In this document: in pieces, positions 1 through 6,248 of the stretch
Layout: each line of letters opens with the position of its first letter
Numbering within the stretch: position 1 is the stretch's first letter
NCBI GenBank assembly: GCA_029239935.1
Contig: JARBTY010000105.1
Span: 1 to 9,954, forward strand
Reading direction: 5' to 3'
Source of the DNA: Clostridia bacterium
Lineage (GTDB): Bacteria; Bacillota_A; Clostridia; Lachnospirales; Cellulosilyticaceae
DNA: 9,954 nucleotides
Made by a program: the position numbers and the translations under genes
Notes under the pieces: model-generated
Database searches by the model: none
What the model saw: the letters and a program-made list of their open reading frames with translations, nothing else
Told to the model about the DNA's origin: nothing

Positions 1-1
1 T

Positions 2-1261
2 ATAAAAGAGCTTTACGCAGTCACTCATAGAGAAGGAGAAGATATAGATATGATTGAGGGAGTAGAAATGCTGTATGATTCCTACTCATCTTACTATTTA
101 AAGCAAGATATTTTCCTTGAAGTAAGAGTTGATGAACAAATTATAGGCTCCAATTTTCCTAGTGATCAAGATCAAAGTATGACATATGAAGATGCTAGTG
201 GGAATACAAGAAAAGTTTGTGTTATCCAGAGCGGAAACAATTACTATGTAAGAGTTTATGGTAGGTTTCCAGACCCATATGAAGGGGTAACTCTCATTTA
301 TTATTATGATTGTTCCTCTATCATGGAAAATTCGAGGCGTATGACAAATTCTCTATACAGGATAAGTGGCATCATAGCATTGCTACTTAGTATGATTTTA
401 TTAGCTTTAGTGGAATATATTTTTAAACCTTTTCAACAGGTATCAGACATATCCAAAAATATAGCTAAAGGAAATTATAATCAACGCATTCTTATAAAAG
501 GAAAGGATGAAGTAGCAGAAATGGGACATAGTTTTAATCTTATGTCAGAGCAAATAGAATCTCAATTGAATAAGCTTGTGTCAGTTGCAGAGGAAAAACA
601 ACGCTTAGTGGATAATCTTGCTCATGAACTAAGAACGCCTTTTACTGCTATATATGGTTATGCAGAAAATATATATACTGCTAATATATCCGAGGAAAAA
701 AGGCAAAGAGCAGTCAAATATATTATGTCAGAGACTAAAAGGGTAAAAAATATAGCAGATAGACTTTTGAAGCTCGCTGTACTTAGAGAAGGTGGGGAAC
801 TTGAATTGTTCCAAGTTGATTTATACAAATTGCTACATAAGGCGAAGGAAACTTTAGCAATTAAAGCTAAAACCAAAAATATAAGAATTAAGTTAATTTG
901 CGACATAAAAACATTAATCTGTAATGGAGATTTAATTGAAAGTATTGTTTTGAACTTAGGGGATAATGCAATCAAAGCCACGGAGGAGAACGGGGAAATT
1001 TATATCAAAGCTTATAGAGAGGAAAATAAGAAAATTATTGAGATAGAGGACTTTGGAAAGGGTATGACGGGAGAACAACTGGAACATATAACAGAAGCCT
1101 TTTACCGTGTAGACAAAGCAAGGAGCCGAGCAGAGGGTGGTGCTGGCTTAGGGTTAACACTTTGTAAAGAAATAGTCTTGTTACATGGTGCCAAATTAGA
1201 ATTTAGTTCACAGATTAATAAAGGAACTCAAGCAAAAATCATTTTTATCTCTGAGGGATAA
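2..1261 (+). CDS. Sensor histidine kinase (HAMP, HisKA, HATPase_c), 5'-truncated by the window edge
   Basis: This is a membrane sensor kinase that autophosphorylates on histidine and passes the phosphate to a response regulator, probably encoded just upstream. The frame is open from base 2, and the first in-window ATG at 50 has no good ribosome site, so the true start and first membrane helix lie outside the window. Residues below count from the ATG at 50. An extracytoplasmic sensor part of about 100 residues is followed by a membrane helix (about 104-124) and a HAMP-like linker (about 125-178). The H box is AHELRTP, with phosphoacceptor His192. The N box is NLGDNAIKAT (302-311), the G1 box DFGKGM (334-339), the F-box region FYRVDKARSR (351-360) and the G2 box GGAGLGL (363-369). 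All catalytic motifs look intact, as in EnvZ/PhoR-type kinases working with OmpR-family regulators. The ligand cannot be read from the sequence. Two secreted-protein genes downstream are possible targets. Confidence 0.93.
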   Translation: MKELYAVTHREGEDIDMIEGVEMLYDSYSSYYLKQDIFLEVRVDEQIIGSNFPSDQDQSMTYEDASGNTRKVCVIQSGNNYYVRVYGRFPDPYEGVTLIYYYDCSSIMENSRRMTNSLYRISGIIALLLSMILLALVEYIFKPFQQVSDISKNIAKGNYNQRILIKGKDEVAEMGHSFNLMSEQIESQLNKLVSVAEEKQRLVDNLAHELRTPFTAIYGYAENIYTANISEEKRQRAVKYIMSETKRVKNIADRLLKLAVLREGGELELFQVDLYKLLHKAKETLAIKAKTKNIRIKLICDIKTLICNGDLIESIVLNLGDNAIKATEENGEIYIKAYREENKKIIEIEDFGKGMTGEQLEHITEAFYRVDKARSRAEGGAGLGLTLCKEIVLLHGAKLEFSSQINKGTQAKIIFISEG

Positions 1262-1271
1262 TTTTACAAAT

Positions 1272-1302
1272 TCATAATCATTTCATGACAAAATCATTAT
1301 GA
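1272..1302. repeat. Imperfect inverted repeat after the kinase gene
   Basis: Arms of 12 bases (1272-1283 TCATAATCATTT and 1291-1302 AAATCATTATGA) match at 11 of 12 positions around a 7-base centre. The arms are almost all A and T and no T-run follows, so this makes a poor intrinsic terminator. An operator for a regulator acting on the downstream gene is an equally possible reading. It lies 10 bp after the kinase stop codon. Confidence 0.4.
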
Positions 1303-1397
1303 CCAATTACTAAGCTATAGATACTCATAAAGAAAAGCTAAAAAATGATTTGTATTTTTATGGGACTCTGTAGAGGGCTGTAGCACACCTATTTAAC

Positions 1398-1426
1398 AAG
1401 GAGGTCAAATGATTATGGTTATGTAG
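1398..1426 (+). other. Near-perfect Shine-Dalgarno followed by a five-codon minigene (MIMVM)
   Basis: AAGGAGGT at 1398-1405 is almost fully complementary to the 3' end of 16S rRNA and is the best ribosome site in this part of the window. It is followed by ATG ATT ATG GTT ATG TAG (1409-1426), with possible starts at 1409, 1415 and 1421; the one at 1415 has the usual spacing. Just downstream, a GTAA-type tetramer run (1437-1452) puts TAA codons in all three frames. Translation begun here therefore cannot run into the gene that begins near 1486. It could be a leader peptide, a translation trap or a decayed start region. Expression is not shown. Confidence 0.4.
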
Positions 1427-1485
1427 GAATAAAAACGTAAGTAAGTAAATAAATTTTTGTGTTTATGTCAAATGAAAGGGATGGA

Positions 1486-2778
1486 ATGATAAAGATGAAT
1501 AAAAAAAATAATAAAAAAGAATTAACAAAAAGTATGATAAAGGCAATTGGTCTTATCGGTGTATGTACTTTAAGTTTTAACTATAGCACCCAGTTGTTAA
1601 AAGCAAGTGAAATCAATCACGATAAGAGCATAGCTACAACCTATGATGTTGTCGCACTAACCAGTAACATAAAGACAACAATTCCAGAAAATTATGTAAA
1701 GGCTAATTACAAAGTAGCATTTCATAAAATTCGTGATGAGGAAGCAAGAAAAAAGGATCTTTCTATAGAACAAGCAGCAGAACTAGTCGCTAGAGGATTA
1801 TGGAGAGTATATCAATTAGATTTGGAAGGAAAAACTATTGAAATGTCCATTTCACTTGGTCTTGAAACTTGGGAGGGAGAAGTTAATATTTCTCCAGAAG
1901 AAGTCTATTTTGTTGCTATAAATAGTACTTCGGGGGAAACTTATACTGTAGCTGTTGAAGAGACCGGGAAAACTAATAACAACCAATTAAGAGAAAGAAT
2001 TAGTGATGAAGAAAGAGAAAAAAGGGCCAACGATGCAGAGATTATAATAGAAAAAGATCTTTTAGGTATTATTGAACGTGTAAAAGATAAGATAGAGTCA
2101 ACGCAGCTATTACAAGGTAAAATTGTTGACTGTCAATATAATTTTACGAGCTGTTCATCTTTTGGAACAATAGAACACCTATTTTACATTAAGACAGAGA
2201 AGGGACAGGAAGTAAAAGCTATATTTTCGGAGGAATATAATAGAATTTTACGTATACATATTTTGGATGAAAGTGAAATGAATGAAGTCAAAGCGAATGA
2301 AGGTGAAGTCGACGAAGTCAAAGTGAATGGAAGTGGAACCAACGAAGTCAAAGCGAACAAAAGTGAAGTCAATGAAGTCGAAGTGAATACAAGTGAAGTC
2401 GACGAAGTCAAAGTGAATGAAAGAGAAGTTAATGAAGTCAAAGTGAATGAAGGTGAAGCGGAAAAAGTAACCTATGTCAAAGGAAATAATACAATAGTGT
2501 ATTCCAAAGATGGTGAGACAATACCAAAAGGAATAATCAGTATAGACCAAGCAGTAGATATAGCAATCAAGGCTCTAAAAGATAAATATGATTGCGATCT
2601 AAATGATAAAATTATATATATTAATCATTATACAGGTCCAGCAGCAGTTGATATGGATTATGGTTTTGAGATTACAATACCAATGCCTGATGGACGTAGA
2701 TACTATTGTGTTTTAGATGCCAAGTTAGCAGAAGTATACGCGGTTGGTTGTATAACGCCAAGACAGAAGAGAAGATAA
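1486..2778 (+). CDS. Secreted or membrane-tethered protein with PepSY-like segments and six 10-residue tandem repeats
   Basis: The frame is open from a GTG at 1459. ATG 1486 is preferred because AAAGGG (1475-1480) lies 5 bases upstream; another ATG at 1495 is possible. Residues below count from the GTG. A basic N-terminus and one hydrophobic stretch (about 26-48) form a signal peptide or membrane anchor; no lipobox is obvious. Two alpha/beta regions, about 100-168 (SIEQAAELVARG start) and about 357-432 (SIDQAVDIAIKALKDKY start, ending YYCVLDAKLAEVYAV), have the helix-then-strands pattern of PepSY/YcdB-like domains. A region at 190-268 is also alpha/beta. Residues 274-333 are six charged tandem repeats of the form NEVKxNxxE plus a linker residue. 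PepSY-type proteins often sit next to two-component genes and are thought to modulate extracellular proteins, which fits the kinase upstream. The family assignment is an inference from sequence pattern, so the protein is best called hypothetical and secreted. Confidence 0.75.
   Translation: MIKMNKKNNKKELTKSMIKAIGLIGVCTLSFNYSTQLLKASEINHDKSIATTYDVVALTSNIKTTIPENYVKANYKVAFHKIRDEEARKKDLSIEQAAELVARGLWRVYQLDLEGKTIEMSISLGLETWEGEVNISPEEVYFVAINSTSGETYTVAVEETGKTNNNQLRERISDEEREKRANDAEIIIEKDLLGIIERVKDKIESTQLLQGKIVDCQYNFTSCSSFGTIEHLFYIKTEKGQEVKAIFSEEYNRILRIHILDESEMNEVKANEGEVDEVKVNGSGTNEVKANKSEVNEVEVNTSEVDEVKVNEREVNEVKVNEGEAEKVTYVKGNNTIVYSKDGETIPKGIISIDQAVDIAIKALKDKYDCDLNDKIIYINHYTGPAAVDMDYGFEITIPMPDGRRYYCVLDAKLAEVYAVGCITPRQKRR
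2278..2457 (+). repeat. Six in-frame 30 bp tandem repeats
   Basis: Six 30 bp units lie at 2278-2307, 2308-2337, 2338-2367, 2368-2397, 2398-2427 and 2428-2457. Each encodes one hydrophobic or polar linker residue followed by a nonapeptide such as NEVKANEGE, DEVKVNGSG, NEVEVNTSE or NEVKVNEGE. The units differ at only a few bases, and the GAAGTC(A/G)AAG core is shared by all. That is consistent with fairly recent expansion by slippage or recombination. The acidic repeat forms a linker between the N-terminal alpha/beta part and the C-terminal PepSY-like part. The same periodicity keeps two antisense frames open, but these are not genes. Confidence 0.93.
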
Positions 2779-2869
2779 TAGCCTATTATTTATGATGTCT
2801 ATATAAATTATTGGACTTCCCAGAAATCTCAATTTGACATTGCGCTGGGATGTTGTAGGAGAATATAAA

Positions 2870-2912
2870 ATAAGAGGAGACAGCTTAGGTTTAATAAGCT
2901 GTCTCCTCTTAT
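2870..2912. terminator. Long perfect hairpin downstream of the repeat-protein gene
   Basis: Two 18-base arms (2870-2887 and 2895-2912) are perfectly complementary around a 7-base loop (GGTTTAA). The stem has a G/C-containing middle (GAGGAGACAGC). It lies about 90 bases after the stop at 2778. On the + strand no T-run follows (ATGTCG). On the - strand the stem is followed by TTTTATATT, a better intrinsic-terminator tail. It may therefore end transcription in both directions, or act on the + strand mainly by stabilising the 3' end of the mRNA. Confidence 0.6.
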
Positions 2913-3015
2913 GTCGTAGCTTGATTTGAAGCAGATACTAAAGAATCAATATTATGTCTTGAATGTACTTTTAAAAGCAGAATCATTTAACTTCTGATGA
3001 GGAGACGAAGAAAAA

Positions 3016-3138
3016 ATGCTTGATAGGCTAAAAGAGATAAGAGATGCCTATTTTATTTTTAGTGAAGTGATTGATTATATGCTTTAGGAAAACATTAAAC
3101 TAGAGCAAAAAATTGTTGCTTATAAAATAGGGGAATGA
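3016..3138 (+). pseudogene. Small ORF remnant interrupted by an in-frame amber codon
   Basis: From ATG 3016, with GAGGAGA about 9 bases upstream, a 23-codon frame starts MLDRLKEIRDAYFIFSEVID and ends at TAG 3085-3087. The same frame continues for 16 codons (ENIKLEQKIVAYKIGE) to TGA 3136-3138. The composition (alternating charged and hydrophobic residues, helix-like) looks protein-like on both sides of the stop. This suggests a decayed gene of about 40 codons or the tail of a larger lost gene. It could also be a real 23-residue peptide, or chance. I do not recognise a family. Confidence 0.3.
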
Positions 3139-3172
3139 TCTACCAAGAAGAGTAGAGTGAAATTGAGAATGT

Positions 3173-3192
3173 CAAATAATTAGAATTATTTG
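3173..3192. promoter_or_regulatory. Perfect 20 bp palindrome overlapping a -35 element
   Basis: CAAATAATTAGAATTATTTG has two 9-base arms around AG. Its right end overlaps the first three bases of the -35 hexamer at 3190-3195. This placement is typical of an operator for a dimeric repressor. Being AT-rich, it could also arise by chance or form a cruciform. The binding protein is not known. Confidence 0.45.
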
Positions 3193-3218
3193 TAAAATAC
3201 ATAGACATATGTTACAAT
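3190..3218 (+). promoter_or_regulatory. Sigma-A type promoter with extended -10 for the SLH-like protein gene
   Basis: TTGTAA (3190-3195) and TACAAT (3213-3218) are separated by exactly 17 bp, and a TGT just before the -10 gives an extended -10 element. Transcription would start near 3225, leaving a 5' UTR of about 140 bases before the start codon at 3370. Spacing and position support the call, but it rests on consensus matching alone. Confidence 0.65.
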
Positions 3219-3233
3219 ACAAAATAAATTATA

Positions 3234-3283
3234 GAGAAACAATCTATAAACTTAAGTTCTTCATTTACTAAAAGTTGTTTCTC
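3234..3283 (+). repeat. Inverted repeat 1 in the 5' UTR (9 bp arms)
   Basis: GAGAAACAA (3234-3242) and TTGTTTCTC (3275-3283) are exact inverted copies around a 32-base loop. The loop itself contains the perfect palindrome AACTTAAGTT (3249-3258). It starts about 9 bases after the predicted transcription start, so it would form near the 5' end of the mRNA. A stabilising 5' hairpin or a regulator site is possible. Confidence 0.45.
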
Positions 3284-3288
3284 AGAAT

Positions 3289-3340
3289 GATTTCACATTA
3301 AATAACATAGTGAATAAGTTAAACTTTAAAATGTGAAATC
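3289..3340 (+). repeat. Inverted repeat 2 in the 5' UTR (11 bp arms)
   Basis: GATTTCACATT (3289-3299) and AATGTGAAATC (3330-3340) are exact inverted copies around a 30-base AT-rich loop. The right arm ends 16 bases before the ribosome site at 3356-3361. It stands directly after inverted repeat 1 with a similar loop size, so the UTR contains two successive stem-loops of like design. No known riboswitch core is recognisable. Confidence 0.5.
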
Positions 3341-3369
3341 TATATTATTAAAAGTGAGGGGTAATGAGA

Positions 3370-4947
3370 ATGAAAAGAAAGTATTTAAAAAAATGGATAG
3401 GAATAAGTTTGGTTTTATCAATGCTTATGACGCTGGTTATTCCAGTAAGCGCAACCAGTATATCCCCAGCATGGCAGAGAATTTTTAGGGGAGTGATAGT
3501 TACTCATAATAATATACAAGAAGTTTATGAGAAAAATGAAACACAGTTATCCAAGCTTATAAAGGCAATATTAGAAAATTCTCATGAACTTAACATGGAT
3601 GGGGAGATTGTAAATGTTAAGGGGAGAGACATTGAGAGCACACTAGTGACGGCTTTAAAAGGACTTGGTGTACAATTATCTCGGAAGAATGACTATACTT
3701 CCAATACATACTTAACGGAGGGAAATCTGAATAAAAGTAAGGATGTTATTGCTAGTTTCGCTCTTTTTATATCTGATAAATTAATAGCTGTTAATTCAAA
3801 AGAGTTAATAGGAAGTACATATCTTGGGATTAACCCCAACACATTAAAGGAAGATATTAAAAAAAGCGTATGGGCAAAGGAAATTCAAGAGGTTCAGGAG
3901 CTGGGTATAGATACTAACGCTCATATTAAACCGCAAAACCCTAAGCTTAAACAAGAAGAACTGGCGGCGTTGATGCTAAAATATAAAGCAATAGGCAAAG
4001 ATATCTTGACAAGTAATGAAGCCAAAAAAACAGGAGAAGTAACCCTTGAACTAGAAAAGGGCAAGGTGAACTGTGATGAATATACGATTACACTGAAAAA
4101 AGAATGGATTTATGGCTATATTGATAAGTTGGCAAGTACATTTAAAAATGATCAAGAGCTGCAGGATTGGATACTACAACAATCTAGTTATAAAGTATCG
4201 TCTAAGCTATCAACTGAATTTAAAGAAGAATTAATCACTGAAATAGATGAGTTTACAAAAGTACTCAAAAGTGCCATAGATCAAAATGTGGTTATGAAAA
4301 TTTATATCAATCAAAAAGATGAAATAAACAAAATAGTGGTTGAAATGAAAATCAGTAATACAACCAGCCTATCAGAAAAAGTAGATATTCATGCAGAAAT
4401 AATTTTAGGTGATGGCCAATCCCTCACAGAGGGGGTAAAAGTTAGTCTTAAAATTATGGAGGATAATAAGGCATACAGTAATATGAGTTATGATAGGGTG
4501 CAGACAAAAATAAATAACGAAATGGTAGTCCTTCATCAACTTAAGGTCAGTGATGAGAGTCAAGACATTTTGACAATGACAGCAAAAGCAAACTATGATG
4601 AAACAAAAACTAAGGACAATGTTAATTTAACTTTTTCTATGCAAGTAGAGGATTTGATTGTCAGAGCAAGTGCTACAGGAGATTTAGCAGTAAATGAAAA
4701 AACTTTAAGTGTTAAAGCAAATTTAGATGAAATAAAACTGACTGTGGAAGAAAGCCAAGATGTATTTGAGGTACAATTAAAGGGTAATATTTCACTGGGT
4801 AAAATAGATGCAAAAGATATTCAGTTTGATGGCAGCAACGTCAAAATGATTTTAAAAATGTCAGAGGAGGATTTGAAAAAACTATCTGACCAAGTAGAAA
4901 TGAATGCAGTGCTTATCGGAATGAAGCTAGAAAAGTTATTGGAGTAA
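3370..4947 (+). CDS. Secreted protein of unknown function with one degenerate SLH-like segment
   Basis: This is an exported protein of 525 residues. ATG 3370 is preferred to ATG 3364 because GAGGGG (3356-3361) lies 8 bases from the former and only 2 from the latter. Residues below count from 3364. A basic N-terminus and hydrophobic core end in PVSA, with signal peptidase I cleavage likely after Ala30. No LPXTG anchor or C-terminal membrane helix is seen. Residues about 168-212 (WAKEIQEVQELGI, then IKPQNPKLKQEELAALML) follow the pattern of an S-layer homology domain, but the conserved TRAE-type motif reads KQEE and there is only one copy. From about 225 to the end the protein alternates short beta-strand-like stretches with polar turns, suggesting a repetitive beta-rich fold. 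SLH domains bind wall polymers, so a loose cell-surface location is possible. I do not recognise the family. Its own promoter and structured leader suggest separate control. Confidence 0.8.
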   Translation: MKRKYLKKWIGISLVLSMLMTLVIPVSATSISPAWQRIFRGVIVTHNNIQEVYEKNETQLSKLIKAILENSHELNMDGEIVNVKGRDIESTLVTALKGLGVQLSRKNDYTSNTYLTEGNLNKSKDVIASFALFISDKLIAVNSKELIGSTYLGINPNTLKEDIKKSVWAKEIQEVQELGIDTNAHIKPQNPKLKQEELAALMLKYKAIGKDILTSNEAKKTGEVTLELEKGKVNCDEYTITLKKEWIYGYIDKLASTFKNDQELQDWILQQSSYKVSSKLSTEFKEELITEIDEFTKVLKSAIDQNVVMKIYINQKDEINKIVVEMKISNTTSLSEKVDIHAEIILGDGQSLTEGVKVSLKIMEDNKAYSNMSYDRVQTKINNEMVVLHQLKVSDESQDILTMTAKANYDETKTKDNVNLTFSMQVEDLIVRASATGDLAVNEKTLSVKANLDEIKLTVEESQDVFEVQLKGNISLGKIDAKDIQFDGSNVKMILKMSEEDLKKLSDQVEMNAVLIGMKLEKLLE

Positions 4948-5030
4948 GAAAAGTATTATTTCTCACGAGATAACTTCCTACTAAGATAAAATAGTGATAA
5001 CAATTCAAGAATTTAACGCCATGATTATAA

Positions 5031-5067
5031 CCCACGTATTTCTGACAACTGGTCAGAAATGCGTGGG
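5031..5067. terminator. Strong hairpin between convergent genes, probable bidirectional terminator
   Basis: Left arm 5031-5046 (CCCACGTATTTCTGAC) and right arm 5052-5067 (GTCAGAAATGCGTGGG) form a 16 bp stem around the loop AACTG. The one non-Watson-Crick position is a U-G wobble in the + strand RNA but an A-C mismatch in the - strand RNA, so the structure is better on the + strand. CTTTTACT follows it there. It stands between two converging stop codons (4947 and 5099) and probably serves both. Confidence 0.8.
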
Positions 5068-5098
5068 CTTTTACTATTGCTTATAGAATAGTGTTTGT

Positions 5099-6238
5099 TT
5101 AGGATAACCGTGATTTGTAATCTTCATACTCAAATTGTTTAACAACCTGAATCCCATCTTTTTCATTATATAAGGCAATTGAGGGCAGGTTAACGCCATT
5201 AAAAGTATTATTTTTTACCATAGTATAGTGTGCCATATCACAAAATACCAACCGATCTCCTGGTTTTAAAGGCTGTTTGAAAGAATAGTCTCCAATAACA
5301 TCCCCAGATAGACAGGTAGGGCCTCCAAGCCTATAGGTGTAGGCATACTCATCTGGCATCCCTGCATCAATGATTTGAGGTCTATAAGGCATTTCCAGTA
5401 CGTCCGGCATATGACACGCTGCTGATGCATCTAAAATAGCGAGGTTCATCCCATTATCGAGGATATCAAGCACCGTCGCAACAAGGTAGCCTGTATTTAG
5501 AGCAACTGCTTCACCGGGTTCCAGATAGACGTCTATATCATACTTGTCCCTTATAAACATAATCGAACGAATCAGTGTCTCAACATCATAATCAGGTCTT
5601 GTAATATGATGACCTCCGCCAAAATTGATCCATTTCATCTTTTTAAGATACTCGCCAAATTTTTCATCTACTATCTTGAGAGTTCGTTCCAGAGTATCTG
5701 AATTTTGTTCACACATAGTATGGAAATGTAATCCATCGATACCATCCAGTTCTTCTGGTTTGAAATTGGACAAGGTAACTCCCATTCTTGAATGTTTAAA
5801 ACAAGGGTTATAAAGGTCAACTTCTATTTCAGAATACTCAGGATTAATACGGATACCACATTCTATTTTTTTCTGACTGTTATTTTTAACCTGATCTTTA
5901 TACTTATGCCATTGGCTGAACGAGTTAAAAACAATATGATCACAATAACTCATCATTTCATCAAACTCTGCTTCTAGATAAGCGGGTGAATAGATATGAA
6001 CTTCTTTTCCCATTTCTTCGTATCCAAGCCTTGCTTCAAATAAAGAACTGGATGTAATACCTTTGAGATATTTTGCTACCAAAGGAAATGTCGCATACAT
6101 TGAAAAACCTTTTAGTGCCAAAAGAATACTACACCCCGTTCTTTGTTGTATCGACTGCAGCAGCTCAAGATTTTTAGTAAGGAGTCTTTCATCAACCACA
6201 TAACAGGGCGATGGCAGTGCACTAAAATCAATAGTCAT
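5099..6238 (-). CDS. nspC: Carboxynorspermidine/carboxyspermidine decarboxylase
   Basis: This is a cytosolic PLP enzyme that decarboxylates carboxyspermidine to spermidine, or carboxynorspermidine to norspermidine, the last step of the aspartate semialdehyde route. The fold is the alanine racemase/ornithine decarboxylase type III class. ALKGF carries the PLP lysine (Lys43). HFHTMCEQ, the glycine loop NFGGGHH, EPGEAV and GPTCLSGD (the region of the catalytic cysteine) all match the family. The length of 379 residues is normal. The frame can be extended to a TTG at 6256, but GAGGTG, 7 bases before ATG 6238, shows that ATG is the start. That ribosome site overlaps the TGA of the upstream dehydrogenase gene, and the gap is 10 bp, so the two genes are cotranscribed and probably translationally coupled. 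Which diamine is used cannot be told from sequence alone; spermidine production is the more common case in gut Bacillota. Confidence 0.93.
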   Translation of the reverse strand: MTIDFSALPSPCYVVDERLLTKNLELLQSIQQRTGCSILLALKGFSMYATFPLVAKYLKGITSSSLFEARLGYEEMGKEVHIYSPAYLEAEFDEMMSYCDHIVFNSFSQWHKYKDQVKNNSQKKIECGIRINPEYSEIEVDLYNPCFKHSRMGVTLSNFKPEELDGIDGLHFHTMCEQNSDTLERTLKIVDEKFGEYLKKMKWINFGGGHHITRPDYDVETLIRSIMFIRDKYDIDVYLEPGEAVALNTGYLVATVLDILDNGMNLAILDASAACHMPDVLEMPYRPQIIDAGMPDEYAYTYRLGGPTCLSGDVIGDYSFKQPLKPGDRLVFCDMAHYTMVKNNTFNGVNLPSIALYNEKDGIQVVKQFEYEDYKSRLS

Positions 6239-6248
6239 AATAGTCACC

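Larger units (their letters stand above)
2779..3363. other. 585 bp intergenic region: hairpin, ORF remnant, promoter and UTR repeats
   Basis: No intact gene of meaningful length was found here on either strand. In order the stretch holds an 18 bp hairpin (2870-2912), a short frame interrupted by an amber codon (3016-3138), a palindrome overlapping the -35 of a promoter (3173-3218), and two further inverted repeats in the presumed 5' UTR of the following gene. About 100 bp (2913-3015) shows nothing recognisable. Confidence 0.7.

Noticed and set aside
658..981. Antisense open frame inside the first kinase gene
   Set aside because: It overlaps conserved catalytic coding sequence on the other strand, has no ribosome site and shows no family features.
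1279..1290. CATTTCATGACA shared with the direct-repeat region (9738-9749), as a possible LytTR site
   Set aside because: No second copy occurs 21 bp away, and a single 12-base match in an AT-rich window of this size is expected by chance.
2184..2550. Two antisense open frames across the 30 bp repeat array
   Set aside because: Their repetitive Thr/Ser- and Phe/Asp-rich translations are simply the periodic repeat read backwards, which keeps stops out of those frames.
2834..2869. TTGACA at 2834 with TATAAA at 2864 as a promoter
   Set aside because: The spacing is 24 bp, far from the 16-18 bp required, and no fitting -10 occurs at the right distance.
5625..5977. Small + strand frames inside nspC
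   Set aside because: They lie wholly within a well-supported gene on the other strand and have no ribosome sites or recognisable motifs.
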